From Paraburkholderia translucens (lineage in GTDB: Bacteria > Pseudomonadota > Gammaproteobacteria > Burkholderiales > Burkholderiaceae): a DNA stretch of 64,000 nt. The position numbers and the translations under genes are program-made. The notes beneath the pieces were generated by a model. It ran no database searches. It was not told the DNA's origin and worked only from the letters and a program-made list of their open reading frames with translations. Shown here in pieces: positions 35,032 through 52,079 of the stretch (the first letter of the stretch is position 1; every line of letters begins with the position of its first letter). The stretch spans positions 496,001 through 560,000 of the forward strand of contig NZ_JAJITC010000001.1 in the NCBI RefSeq assembly GCF_020881035.1. The letters are read 5' to 3'.

Positions 35032-35871
35032 TCAGGGCATCTGCCGGAATGCGGAACGCGGCGGCGGCGCCCCCTCCACGCCCACCGTCACCGATCCACG
35101 CCGCCCCGCTATCGCGGGCTTGACGAACATGCCGTCGTTGAACGGCGGATTGATCGACACCCTGTCGATCACGAGCTTGTCCTTCTTCGGCATACCCACG
35201 ACACCGCTTTCGATCGTGTACGGCAGCTTCAGGCCGTCCACGTCGCGGAAGTCGCGGTAGCTCACTTCGACCGTCACCGGCTTGCCCGTCAGACTCGGCG
35301 CTTCACGGTCGTACTTGACGTCGAGGAACGATTGGGCATCGACCCACACATGACGATGCGCGCCCGAAGGCAAGGTCACGAGCAGCCGGTACGCCTTTCT
35401 GTCGTCGATCACGTCATTGCCGTCGAGCGACACCGCTATGCCCTTCGCGGCGTGATCGAGCAGCGGCCCGTCGATCACCTGCTCTTCGCTTGCATAGCGC
35501 ACCTCCGCGGGCGAATAGGCCTGCACGTCCGGCATGCCGCCCGAAGATGGCCGAATTTTCCAGCCCTCCTTGCCGTCGAACATGCGCAGAACGCGCTGGT
35601 TCATCGCGGTCATTTCGAAGCGCGTGCTGCTGGGGCGCTTGAGCGCGAGCACGAAAGGCACGCTCGGGGTCGGCGCATTGGCGCTGTCGATGTGTCCCGC
35701 CCACATCATCGCCTGGACCTTGCGCCATGCGTCGTCGCCGCCGCGCGCGGCTGCGTTCCTCGCGACGATTTCGTCCACCGTGAGCGTCTGCTCGGCGGCA
35801 GGCATCTGCATCCACGCAACCGCCAGCGCAGACGCACAGCCCGCCAGTAACCATGGTCTGATGCGTTTCAT
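35032..35871 (-). CDS. LolA-fold outer-membrane lipoprotein-sorting-like protein, copy 2
   Basis: This 279-residue exported protein has a signal peptide (IRPWLLAGCASALAVAWMQM) and a LolA/LolB-like beta-fold (COG2834 type): VDEIVARNAAARGGDDAWRK, FDGKEGWKIRPSSGG, RLLVTLPSGAHRHVWVDAQS, and SYRDFRDVDGLKLPYTIESG. The start at 35871 follows GAGGTGA. It is a paralogue of the next upstream gene (35900-36721) with the same motif order. Such proteins bind acylated or hydrophobic ligands in the periplasm, so a role in delivering a component of this system to the outer membrane is plausible. Confidence 0.8.
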   Translation of the reverse strand: MKRIRPWLLAGCASALAVAWMQMPAAEQTLTVDEIVARNAAARGGDDAWRKVQAMMWAGHIDSANAPTPSVPFVLALKRPSSTRFEMTAMNQRVLRMFDGKEGWKIRPSSGGMPDVQAYSPAEVRYASEEQVIDGPLLDHAAKGIAVSLDGNDVIDDRKAYRLLVTLPSGAHRHVWVDAQSFLDVKYDREAPSLTGKPVTVEVSYRDFRDVDGLKLPYTIESGVVGMPKKDKLVIDRVSINPPFNDGMFVKPAIAGRRGSVTVGVEGAPPPRSAFRQMP

Positions 35872-35899
35872 GATCGTCACCTCATCGAGCGCAGGAGCG

Positions 35900-36721
35900 T
35901 CATTTCGCGGCGACCCTGGCCGCCGGCGCGTGGGGTTGCGTTTGCGGTTGCGCGGGCAACTGCGGTTTCGCGAAGAGCGCATCGTCGGCAGGCTGATTCA
36001 CGGTGACGTGCTGGATCGTCATCTGATGCGTCTGCTTCACGCCCGCAACCGTGGTTTCGAGCACGTGCGGGATCATCAGACCGTCCTCGCGCCGGTAGTC
36101 GCGGTAGTACACGGCGACGTCATGCATGCGGCCATCGAGCTTGCGCGGGTCGCCCTCGACCTTCAATTCCAGAAAGCTCGATGCGTCGATCCACACCTGC
36201 CGTTGCACGTGATCCTTCGTGGTCAGCAGAAGCCTGTACGCACGGTGGCCCTCGATGGTATCCGTCCCCTGCAACTCCACCTGACTGCCCTTGGCCGCAT
36301 AGTCGATCAGCGGTCCGTCGAGGTCAGCCGTTTGCGCCGCCGATTTCGCTTCGACCGGCGTATAAGGCTCGGCTTCATTGCGTCCAAGGAAGGGCCGCAC
36401 CTTCCAACCCTGAGTGCCGTCATACGCCTGGTACGCGATCTGGTTGTCGAAATTCACTTCGAAGCGGCTCTTGTGCGGCCGCTTCATCGTCATGATGAAC
36501 GGCAGCTTGACGGGCTTCGTGCCTCCCACGTCGATCTGTCCGCTCAGCGACAGCGTATTGACGGCGCGCCACGCCTGCAAGCCGCCGCGCGCCGCGACAT
36601 TGCGCTCGACGATCTGTGCCGCGCTCATGCCGCCGCCTGATGCAGCCAGCGCACCCAGCGAAGCGAAGCCCGCGGCCACCGCGGCCGACATCGAAATTGC
36701 GCTCAGTAATCCCCGGGTCAT
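35900..36721 (-). CDS. LolA-fold outer-membrane lipoprotein-sorting-like protein, copy 1
   Basis: This 273-residue protein starts at 36721 after GAGGAGA. It has a signal peptide (LLSAISMSAAVAAGFASLGA) and the same layout as its neighbour: AAQIVERNVAARGGLQAWRA, YDGTQGWKVRPFLGRNEAEP, RLLLTTKDHVQRQVWIDASS and YYRDYRREDGLMIPHVLETT. A Gln/Pro-rich tail ends it. The tandem pair arose by duplication. It lies 28 bp before copy 2 and 35 bp after the small secreted protein gene. Confidence 0.8.
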   Translation of the reverse strand: MTRGLLSAISMSAAVAAGFASLGALAASGGGMSAAQIVERNVAARGGLQAWRAVNTLSLSGQIDVGGTKPVKLPFIMTMKRPHKSRFEVNFDNQIAYQAYDGTQGWKVRPFLGRNEAEPYTPVEAKSAAQTADLDGPLIDYAAKGSQVELQGTDTIEGHRAYRLLLTTKDHVQRQVWIDASSFLELKVEGDPRKLDGRMHDVAVYYRDYRREDGLMIPHVLETTVAGVKQTHQMTIQHVTVNQPADDALFAKPQLPAQPQTQPHAPAARVAAK

Positions 36722-36756
36722 GTCGATCTCCTCTGTGTGATGCCGCACACTGCGTT

Positions 36757-37223
36757 CTATTCGACCACCAGCCCATCGATGTGGAGCGAACCGATCAATA
36801 CGCTGACGCGGTCCCCCGCCTTCACCAGATTGCCCTTGTTCGAAAACACCATCCAGTATTCCTGCCCGGCGTCCAGTTGGCCCGTCTGCCGCAACTGGCC
36901 GATGTTGTCCATCACGGGTATTTCAAGCAGCACGTGATTCGCCGTGCCGTACAGATAAGGCGTCGCGTTCTTGTCGCCGAGCAGTTTCGCCTGCGCCGGG
37001 TCCGTCACGCGATAGCTGAAGCGCAACAGGTTGCCCGACGCCGTGCGGCGGACGTGCATGTGGTCGATGCCCCCAGTCGACTGATAGAACTCGCGCTCAT
37101 GCAGGGTCAGCTTCATCGGTTCGTAGCGCGACACATGCTGCGACACCGTTTGAGCCTGCTGGGCCGCCGCCGGCATCGCTGGCAGTGCGGCACAGCAGGC
37201 CCACGCGACGATCGTCGTGCGTC

Positions 37224-37227
<4 letters not shown>
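36757..37227 (-). CDS. Secreted protein of unknown function (156 residues)
   Basis: A signal peptide (MRRTTIVAWACCAALPAMPA, cut near AAA-Q) precedes a mature domain of about 130 residues with mixed beta character and several histidines (GGIDHMHVRRTASGN, GTANHVLLEIP). The C-terminus is hydrophobic (RVSVLIGSLHIDGLVVE). The ATG overlaps the stop of the giant gene (ATGA, 37224-37227), so production is coupled to it. I do not recognise the family. The coupling suggests a chaperone or partner of the giant protein. Confidence 0.75.
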
Positions 37228-45464
<8,237 letters not shown>

Positions 45465-45483
45465 CGCGGTTCTCCCCGTATTC

Positions 45484-47082
45484 CTAGTAGCCTTCGTTGA
45501 TCGTGAACGCCTGAGGATCGACGAGCATCATCATCATCATCCCGCCGGGGAACGTGTTGTTCGTCGTGATCTCACGTTCATTGTGCGAATGCCACATGTA
45601 GGCGAATCCGGCTTCCCCTGTCGGCGAATTCGCGACCGTGCCGCTCGGCGGCGTCGTACCCGTATATGACGTGGCTCGCATCGTCGCGTCGGGACCGAGA
45701 TAGGGACTGCCGCCGAACCAGGTGCCATTCGTCACAATGCGCGCGTCGGGCAGCGTCACAGGACCGCCGCTGGCGACGTTGCCGAACGGATGCGCTTCGA
45801 GCGGCTTGTCGTGATCGGCGCACCACTCGTAATAGTTGGGCGCGGTCGGATCGGCCGTGTAGTAGCCGTTTGCATCGGGAATGCACACGCTGCCGTCGCC
45901 CGGTTTGTGGCCATACACGTCCCAGTTCAGCCCTTTACCCGTCCAGTAGAAGATGCCGTCCATCGCGAGACCGGGCGTCGTGGTCGTCGTGAAGAGCAGC
46001 GGTCCGGCGAGCTTCGTCGAGTCCGTCTTGCTCAGCAAAAGGTTGCCGTCGCGCGCGAGAACACGCACATGATTGCCGTGCTCGTGAAACGGATGCTGCC
46101 AGCGGCCCAGGCCAATTACGCGCAGCAGCACGAGTTCGCCCGGATGCATGTGTGGATTGCCGTTATACGGCTGGTGCGGGTACTGCTGCGAGTAGTTCGG
46201 ATCCATGTCGTCGGGCATCGAGCGGCCGTTGATCATGAAATACGCGGGGTGATACGGCTCTGTCTCGACAGTCATGCAACCCGTCTGACGCGTGCATGGC
46301 TTGCTCGCTTCCTGTTCGGCCTCGCTATGAATGCGCGAGTCCATCTCCGAGAACTGGAACAGGTACTCGCGGTCGTAGCACGTCGCCGGATGGTCGTACG
46401 CCGCAGCGGCGTTGCGATAGTCTGGCTGTCCGTCGGGCAGATTTGACTGAACGGTGCGGCAACCGCTCGGCACCGTGTTCGGCAGCACGATGATCGCGCC
46501 CGACAGGCCCATCTCGACCTGCAGGTCGCCCTGTGTCCCGCTGTAGTAGGTATGCGTGCCCGGCGTCGTCGCGACGAAGCTGTAGGTCACGGTGTTGCCG
46601 TGCGTCGCCTCGCGCGTCAAGAGGCCCGGCACGCCCGTGAGGGTCGAAGGGCACGTGCCGTCCGCATTGAGCACGGCGGCGCAAACCTGGAAGCCCGGAA
46701 AGAGAATCGAGGTATTGCCTGCCGCGACCGGCAGGTTGTTGGTCAGCGTGATGGTGACGACGGCGCCCTCCTTCACGATCAGCGTGGGCCCCGGCACCTG
46801 CATGCTCGGACAGGTCGCGTTCGTGATGTTCGCGGGCAAGAAGCCTGACGGGGCCGTGCTGCAGCCATAGCCCCACGCGTAAACGCTCGACCCGTCAGGC
46901 TGGCTGATGCGGTTGGCTTCCGCGCTCAGCCTGAATGACGTCCCCGTAATGCCGGGCGCGGCGGCTTGCGCGTTCACGCAGTGAATGAGCGCAATGACGA
47001 TCGCATAGAACAGCGCGAGACGCACGGCGGATCCGCGGCGCACAAGCGTATTGCGCCGGAAGTTGTCGATGATGTTGCCCAC
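45484..47082 (-). CDS. Multicopper-oxidase-like protein B carrying the C-terminal copper motifs (532 residues)
   Basis: This 532-residue exported protein starts with GTG (47082) after GGAG and has an arginine-rich N-terminus before a signal helix (LALFYAIVIALIHCVNAQA). The domain-3-type motifs of multicopper oxidases are present: HPFHEHGNH (330-338) and WHSH (497-500). The cysteine that would bind type 1 copper is Ser499. The domain-1 motifs are lost: NTSILFPGFQ and THTYYSGTQGDLQVEMGL stand where HWH and HSH occur. A run of five methionines follows at 515-519 (PGGMMMMMLVDP). Alone it cannot build a normal oxidase copper site. It lies 10 bp after protein A and 19 bp before the giant gene. Confidence 0.85.
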   Translation of the reverse strand: MGNIIDNFRRNTLVRRGSAVRLALFYAIVIALIHCVNAQAAAPGITGTSFRLSAEANRISQPDGSSVYAWGYGCSTAPSGFLPANITNATCPSMQVPGPTLIVKEGAVVTITLTNNLPVAAGNTSILFPGFQVCAAVLNADGTCPSTLTGVPGLLTREATHGNTVTYSFVATTPGTHTYYSGTQGDLQVEMGLSGAIIVLPNTVPSGCRTVQSNLPDGQPDYRNAAAAYDHPATCYDREYLFQFSEMDSRIHSEAEQEASKPCTRQTGCMTVETEPYHPAYFMINGRSMPDDMDPNYSQQYPHQPYNGNPHMHPGELVLLRVIGLGRWQHPFHEHGNHVRVLARDGNLLLSKTDSTKLAGPLLFTTTTTPGLAMDGIFYWTGKGLNWDVYGHKPGDGSVCIPDANGYYTADPTAPNYYEWCADHDKPLEAHPFGNVASGGPVTLPDARIVTNGTWFGGSPYLGPDATMRATSYTGTTPPSGTVANSPTGEAGFAYMWHSHNEREITTNNTFPGGMMMMMLVDPQAFTINEGY

Positions 47083-47092
47083 GGCTCATCTC

Positions 47093-48658
47093 CTAGGTAC
47101 AGGACTTCGTGGTCGGGTCCACCGAATTGCAGATGTGAACCTCGGTCATCAAACCGCCGAAGTTCTCGGCATCGTTCGACAGGTGATCGAGGTTCGGTGT
47201 GTACAGGTAGAAGATCGAGCCCGCCGTATATCGAGTCGTGTCGCTTGCATCGAGAATCACGTCGACCGATTCGCCGCCGCCGAGCGTCACCGAGTTGGTC
47301 AGGTACGTCATGTCGTTGCCCGCCATGTCACGCAGCAGGCGCGCGTTGACGCCTATCACGTGCATAGGAATGCCCAGCGAGGCGAGCGTCTGGAACTCCG
47401 TGACGTCGAGATCCGAAATGCGCAGCAATGCCTTGCCACCCGCCGGAATGTTGATGAGCGCAGGCAGCGGCTGCGAATAGTGCAGCGTGCCGTCGGCAAC
47501 CGGCGTTTGCATCGGGCCGGGCGTGACGGTGTCCGGGTAGCTGCGTCCGTTGAGCAGGAAGTACTTGTCCTTCATGTCGACGAACGGCTCGGGGTTGAAC
47601 GTCATGCCCACGAAGTGGAAGTTCGGATCGAAGCCGTGTATCTGCACGGGATACTCGACGTCGTAGGCCGTCGATCCGTCGCCGTCGTTGTACGCGTACA
47701 GCGTCGGCTTGCCGCTCTTGTTGTTCACGTGAAGCACGCTGTTTGACGGCGGTATCGGCGTCGAGCAGAGAATGTCGGTGCCGCATGCCGTGCGCGGATC
47801 CTTCTGCTGTTGCATCAGTGCGTTGTACAGCGAGGCGCCGCCCGGCACACGATCCTGGCGCGGTCGAACGTAAATCTGGCCAACCATGCCCATTTGCAGG
47901 TGCTCCGGCGGCGTGATGTGGCAGTGCCAGAAGTAGGTGCCGGCATCGGGCGCGACGTAGTAGTACGTGAAGCTCCCGCCGATGTTGATCGCCACCGAGG
48001 CATCCGGCACCCCGTCATAGAACGACGACGCATTCGGATAACCGTGGAAGTGCACGGTGTGCTGCTCGAACAGGTCGGGGCGCATGATCATCCCGACGTT
48101 GGTCAGCGTGAGGAAGAACTCATCGTCTTCGTCGATGGCCATCGTCGGCGCGGGGATGTTGCCGTTCATCACGCCCGTCTGCATGATCTGCCGGGGATCG
48201 ACGTGGCCGGTTGTCAGCGAACCGGGCGGCGTCGATTCAGGATCGGGTACGAGTCCGATCGCTCCGTTGTAGTTCGGATCGGCGGACGTGCCCTTGACGT
48301 TGAACACCGACGCGAATTCGGTGCCGGGCTGACCATTGCGAATATCCGCGAGGCCGGACAATGGGCCGAACGAGAACAGGTAAGTCTGTGTCCCGTCGCC
48401 CATCGTTGCGTAGCCGTCGCCGCCCGAGATCTGCTGGCACTTGATGGCGCCGTTGACGACGCCGGTCGACTGCGAATTCTGTCCGGTCACAGATGGACCC
48501 GTATACGCAGGCTCGCCAGCGCCTGCCGGCAGCGCGTTCGGATGCAGGGTGGTCGTCGGCGGGCATTGCACCCGGAACGACTGCGCGAGTGACGGCAACG
48601 CGAACAACAGCAGCAACAGTGCCGCCACGCCGTTGCGGTAGGCGAGGGTGCTGAACAT
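47093..48658 (-). CDS. Multicopper-oxidase-like protein A carrying the N-terminal copper motifs (521 residues)
   Basis: This 521-residue exported protein has a signal peptide (GVAALLLLLFALPSLAQ). The first cupredoxin has HTVHFHGYPN (H200, H203, H205) and YFWHCHITPPEHLQMGMVG (H245, C246, H247, H253, M256, M258). This gives two HxH motifs of the domain-1 type and, in the same stretch, a Cys-His-Met set like a type 1 copper site. The second cupredoxin has lost its ligands: IPMHVIGVNARLL and SIFYLYTPNLDHLSNDAENF replace HPxHxHGH and HCHxxxH. It is the first gene of the operon; the start at 48658 follows GGAGG at 4 bases. Substrate is unknown; Mn(II), Fe(II) and Cu(I) are the usual candidates for secreted multicopper oxidases. 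Confidence 0.87.
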   Translation of the reverse strand: MFSTLAYRNGVAALLLLLFALPSLAQSFRVQCPPTTTLHPNALPAGAGEPAYTGPSVTGQNSQSTGVVNGAIKCQQISGGDGYATMGDGTQTYLFSFGPLSGLADIRNGQPGTEFASVFNVKGTSADPNYNGAIGLVPDPESTPPGSLTTGHVDPRQIMQTGVMNGNIPAPTMAIDEDDEFFLTLTNVGMIMRPDLFEQHTVHFHGYPNASSFYDGVPDASVAINIGGSFTYYYVAPDAGTYFWHCHITPPEHLQMGMVGQIYVRPRQDRVPGGASLYNALMQQQKDPRTACGTDILCSTPIPPSNSVLHVNNKSGKPTLYAYNDGDGSTAYDVEYPVQIHGFDPNFHFVGMTFNPEPFVDMKDKYFLLNGRSYPDTVTPGPMQTPVADGTLHYSQPLPALINIPAGGKALLRISDLDVTEFQTLASLGIPMHVIGVNARLLRDMAGNDMTYLTNSVTLGGGESVDVILDASDTTRYTAGSIFYLYTPNLDHLSNDAENFGGLMTEVHICNSVDPTTKSCT

Positions 48659-48791
48659 AGGACCTCCGCTGAGGTGTCCGACAGCGCCGGAAGTGTGCTG
48701 CCGTCAAGCTCTGCGATCACGAGACCGGGTGCATCGTTGCGAACCCCGTATCTGGATTCTGCAGATCGCCTGTGTGGGAGGAAATGGGGCA

Positions 48792-48812
48792 CCTCCCTAC
48801 ACTTGCGGGAGG
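48792..48812. promoter_or_regulatory. Palindrome upstream of the multicopper operon
   Basis: Perfect 6-bp arms CCTCCC (48792-48797) and GGGAGG (48807-48812) with a 9-base spacer lie about 135 bp upstream of the protein A start. On the minus strand it contains CCCGC-N4-GTAGGGAG, shared with the secretion-operon upstream region (28354-28369). It is a candidate operator. The rest of the 310-bp divergent gap to the thioesterase gene shows no gene. Confidence 0.45.
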
Positions 48813-48968
48813 ATTGACCCAACGGGCAAGGGGAACCGTGGTATCGTGCGATGGGCTCGGCGCAGTGACGAAAGCTGCGGGTTTTAGGACGCGGGTCGGG
48901 GCTGACAAGCGGTACGATCCGCTACGATCCGCCGCGACCAGCGCATTCGATCGAGGAGAAACCTGCTC

Positions 48969-49505
48969 ATGTCGCATCCCGTTGCCCTGCCCTCCTACCG
49001 CGACAGCGTGCGCGCCGAATGGGTCGACTACAACGGCCACATGCGCGACGCCTTCTACATGCTGATCTTCAGTCTCGCGGCCGACGTGCTGATCGATCTC
49101 ATTGGCCTGCCCGACGCGGTGCGCAAGGAGCGGCATCGTTCGATCTATACCCTCGAAGCGCACCTCAACTATCTTCACGAAATCAAACAAGGCACGCAGC
49201 TTCGCGTCGACATGAGGGTGCTTGGGCACGATGCGAAACGAATGCATCTGTACTTCGAAATGTTTTCGCTGGACCCGACGCCGAACCAGCACAACGGCCC
49301 GGTCGCCGCGGGCGAGCAGATGCTGCTGCACGTCGATACCAGCGGCCCGCGTGGCGTCGCTTTCGACCCGGACGTCAAAGCGCGCATACACGAGCTCGCG
49401 CAAGCGCACGCGGCGTTGCCGCCGGCGCGATTCGCCGGACGTGTGATCGCTCTGCCGTGCGCCGCGCAACCCGAAACACAAGCCGAACGGAGTGGCCATG
49501 CTTGA
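48969..49505 (+). CDS. Hotdog-fold acyl-CoA thioesterase
   Basis: This 178-residue protein has the 4-hydroxybenzoyl-CoA-thioesterase pattern at its N-terminus (EWVDYNGHMRDAFYMLIFS), the stretch that carries the catalytic acid in this fold, followed by YTLEAHLNYLHEIKQGTQLR. Relatives include thioesterases of carnitine/betainyl-CoA metabolism, but no other genes of that pathway are here. GAGGAG lies before the start. Its 3' end overlaps the next gene by 8 bp, so the two are probably co-expressed. Confidence 0.85.
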   Translation: MSHPVALPSYRDSVRAEWVDYNGHMRDAFYMLIFSLAADVLIDLIGLPDAVRKERHRSIYTLEAHLNYLHEIKQGTQLRVDMRVLGHDAKRMHLYFEMFSLDPTPNQHNGPVAAGEQMLLHVDTSGPRGVAFDPDVKARIHELAQAHAALPPARFAGRVIALPCAAQPETQAERSGHA

Positions 49506-50466
49506 GCCGCAAATCGCCGCCTTTATCGAACGGGCCAGCGCGCTCTATCCGTCGCATCACGCGGCGATGACGCCGCGCGAGCAGCGCGATCTGTACGACC
49601 GCTATGCCGCATCGTTGACGCCGCCGCTGCCCAGCGAACTGATCACACAGGACGCGAGCTTGCACATCGACACGGGCCATGCGATCCCGCTGCGGCTCTA
49701 CCGGCATCCGGCGAAGGCGCGCGAAAACGGCGGAATCCGCGGCACGGTGCTGTATTTCCACGGCGGCGGCTTCGTGCTCGGCTCGCTGAACAGTCACCAG
49801 ATGATCACCGCGCGGCTCGCCGCCGATACCGGCCTTGACGTGATCGCGGTCGACTACCGGCTCGCGCCCGAGCATCGGGCGCCGGCCGCGCACGAGGACT
49901 GCCTCGCCGTCACCCGTGCCGCGTTGACCCACCGCCTGCCGTTCGACCTGCCCGACAACGGCGCATTGCAACTCGCAGGCGACAGCGCCGGCGGCACGCT
50001 CGCGGCAAGCATCGCGCTGCGCTTGCGCGACGACGGCGTGAGCGGGGTGCGCGGCATCGCGCTCGTTTATCCGATGCTCGGCACCGAGCCGCAATGGCCC
50101 GCGCGCGACACGGAGGCTCATGCGCCGATGCTGACGCTCGCGGACGTGCATCAGTTTCGCGACGCTTACTGGGGAAAAAGTGAGGATGGAGGCGAAGCCG
50201 CGCCCGGTCCTGCATGGACGATCCCGCTCGCCGCCACCCGCTTCGACGGACTGCCACCGACGCTCGCCATCGGCGCCGAGCACGACCCGCTACGCGACGA
50301 CGCGCGCGTGTTCGTCGAACGGATTCGCGCGGCAGGTGGAGATGCCCGGCTCCTGATCGGTGCGGGGCTCGTACATGGATGCTGGCGTGCGCTCGAAACG
50401 AGCCCGGGCGTGCAGGCCATGCACCGGGCCGTATGCGATTTTCTCCGCGAACACGCACGCGACTAG
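49498..50466 (+). CDS. HSL-family alpha/beta hydrolase (esterase/lipase)
   Basis: This 322-residue protein has the complete HSL signature: oxyanion hole in YFHGGGFVLGSLNSHQ, nucleophile Ser in LAGDSAGGTLAASI (near 162), acid in IGAEHDPLRDDA and His in GAGLVHGCWRA. Short-chain ester hydrolysis in the cytoplasm is expected. ATG at 49498 is preferred over the in-frame GTG at 49492 because of GGAG at proper spacing. It overlaps the thioesterase gene. It contrasts with the LlpE protein in this window, which has lost the serine. Confidence 0.88.
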   Translation: MLEPQIAAFIERASALYPSHHAAMTPREQRDLYDRYAASLTPPLPSELITQDASLHIDTGHAIPLRLYRHPAKARENGGIRGTVLYFHGGGFVLGSLNSHQMITARLAADTGLDVIAVDYRLAPEHRAPAAHEDCLAVTRAALTHRLPFDLPDNGALQLAGDSAGGTLAASIALRLRDDGVSGVRGIALVYPMLGTEPQWPARDTEAHAPMLTLADVHQFRDAYWGKSEDGGEAAPGPAWTIPLAATRFDGLPPTLAIGAEHDPLRDDARVFVERIRAAGGDARLLIGAGLVHGCWRALETSPGVQAMHRAVCDFLREHARD

Positions 50467-50507
50467 CGCACCGGCACGAACCGCCGCGCCCGACGCGTGA
50501 GGGCAGA

Positions 50508-51470
50508 TCAGCGATTGCGCTCGCTACGCCACTGCGCGAACGTCACGAGATCGAGGCCGACCTCGGCCAGCTCGATGCGGGTCCAGCCGAAGAACGCGTC
50601 GTCCCAGCCGGGGATGCTTTGCGGCGCCAGCGAACGGAACTTCATGCCGGAGCGATACGCGAGGTCAGGCCAGAACAGCGGCATCACCTCGCGCACGGCG
50701 AGCTGCCGCAGCAGGTCGGATGGCCCGCCCTCGTCAGCGACGATCTCACCCTGCGAGATCCAGTCGTTCTCGGCCCACGCGACGAACACGCTGGGGTTGC
50801 CCGCGCCGTCGAACATCAGGATCACGTTCTGCTCGGGCCGCCAGTAATATTCGACGATGCCATGCGCGGTCACCACTTCGTCGATCACCTTGCGCGTGCG
50901 CGGATCGCAGTACGTCATGCCGTTTTCGCCGAGCGCGAGCCAGCCCGACTCCGCGCAATGACGGCTCTTCGCGTCCTTGAGGAAATGCGTGAGGCGATTG
51001 GCCGAGTCCGGGTCGGTCTTGCGCAGGTACAGATCGACGATGCCGGCGTTGAACGCCTTCACCGCGACGGTTTCATCGGCGACTCCGGTGAGCAACACCT
51101 TCGCGCAACGCAAATGCGAGATCGACGACAGAAATTCGACGCCGCCGATGCCCGGCATGTCGTAGTCGACGACGACCGCCGCCACCTCCTCGAAGCGCGA
51201 CGGCCGCGCGACGATGTCACGCTCCGCCGACGTCTCGACGAAGCGCTCGACACCCGGCTCGCTCAGACACGCCGACCCCGCCGCGAACTCCAGCGCATTC
51301 TCGCGCGCGTGCTGGCGGATGTAGTTGAGCGCCGCTTGCGGACGCGTGAAAAAGAGGTTCGTGTAGGTGCCGGGGAAAAACCGGCGCAGCGCATCGAGGT
51401 AGCTGTCGTTGTCGTCGACGAATACCACCGTGGACGGATAAAAAACGGGAGGTCGAATAAAGTTGTTCAT
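50508..51470 (-). CDS. Orphan response regulator with unclassified C-terminal domain
   Basis: This 320-residue protein has an N-terminal receiver domain with acidic pair in VVFVDDNDSYLDALRRFFPG, a long insert (about 60-90), the phosphoacceptor in AVVVDYDMPGIGGVEFLSSI (near 98), TGVADET and the switch Lys in LYLRKTDPDSANRL. The last 150 residues (e.g. EYYWRPEQNVILMFDGAGNP, LLRQLAVREVMPLFWPDLAY) contain no DNA-binding motif that I recognise. No kinase gene is adjacent. It may regulate by protein-protein contact. Ribosome site before 51470 is weak. Confidence 0.8.
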   Translation of the reverse strand: MNNFIRPPVFYPSTVVFVDDNDSYLDALRRFFPGTYTNLFFTRPQAALNYIRQHARENALEFAAGSACLSEPGVERFVETSAERDIVARPSRFEEVAAVVVDYDMPGIGGVEFLSSISHLRCAKVLLTGVADETVAVKAFNAGIVDLYLRKTDPDSANRLTHFLKDAKSRHCAESGWLALGENGMTYCDPRTRKVIDEVVTAHGIVEYYWRPEQNVILMFDGAGNPSVFVAWAENDWISQGEIVADEGGPSDLLRQLAVREVMPLFWPDLAYRSGMKFRSLAPQSIPGWDDAFFGWTRIELAEVGLDLVTFAQWRSERNR

Positions 51471-52079
51471 ATCTTCACGTGTTTCTCACGCTCTCACGCC
51501 GCCGCTGCAAGCGCCCCGGACCAACCGGCCAGGATGGCGTCTCGCAATGCGACTGCCCAAGGTATGCCGGGCGATGTCTCGCCCGCGGGTCCGCATGATC
51601 ATTGGGTTGTTGCCGCTACTTCCGGTCACCGCCTGCCGTCGCCACCGCTAGCAATGCTGTTCGCGCATGCCGGGTGGCGCAGTATGGCGGGCCTCCCGTG
51701 TGCATTGTGAGCGAGTCGTGGCAAGTCACCTCTGCACGCCGGATAATCGAACGGTGGCTGCCGGTCGTCTCCAACGGTTCGTATAGTACAGGGTCCGTGC
51801 ATTGGCGGTCCAACTCATATCGTATTGCCGCCTATTCCTGCCGCGCGAATGCGGCGACATTAATCGAGTCAAAAAAGAAAATCGCTGCACGCGGAAAAAT
51901 ATCTATTTTCCATATTACATGCGAGTCGCCATATAGGCAGGCATGCTCCCTTTTGGTGCCTGGCCGATTCGGACATCGACCATCGAGAAGCGTCGCGAAA
52001 TACAGGGCGGGAAGCCTCGGTGGCGGAGCTGTCGTTTATCATCCATTCATCACCGTTGTTGAATGGTAGTTGCTTAGAT
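51471..52079. other. 609-bp intergenic region
   Basis: The region lies between divergent genes. The part 51860-51930 is A/T-rich and is a likely promoter zone for the following plus-strand gene. I see no convincing ORF, tRNA or small RNA. A short inverted repeat GCCGC-N6-GCGGC lies near 51840-51856 without a T-run. Confidence 0.5.

Noticed and set aside
45484..47082. Classical laccase or CopA-type three-domain oxidase
   Set aside because: The type 1 copper Cys is Ser499 and the domain-1 histidine motifs are missing, so a standard laccase call would mislead.
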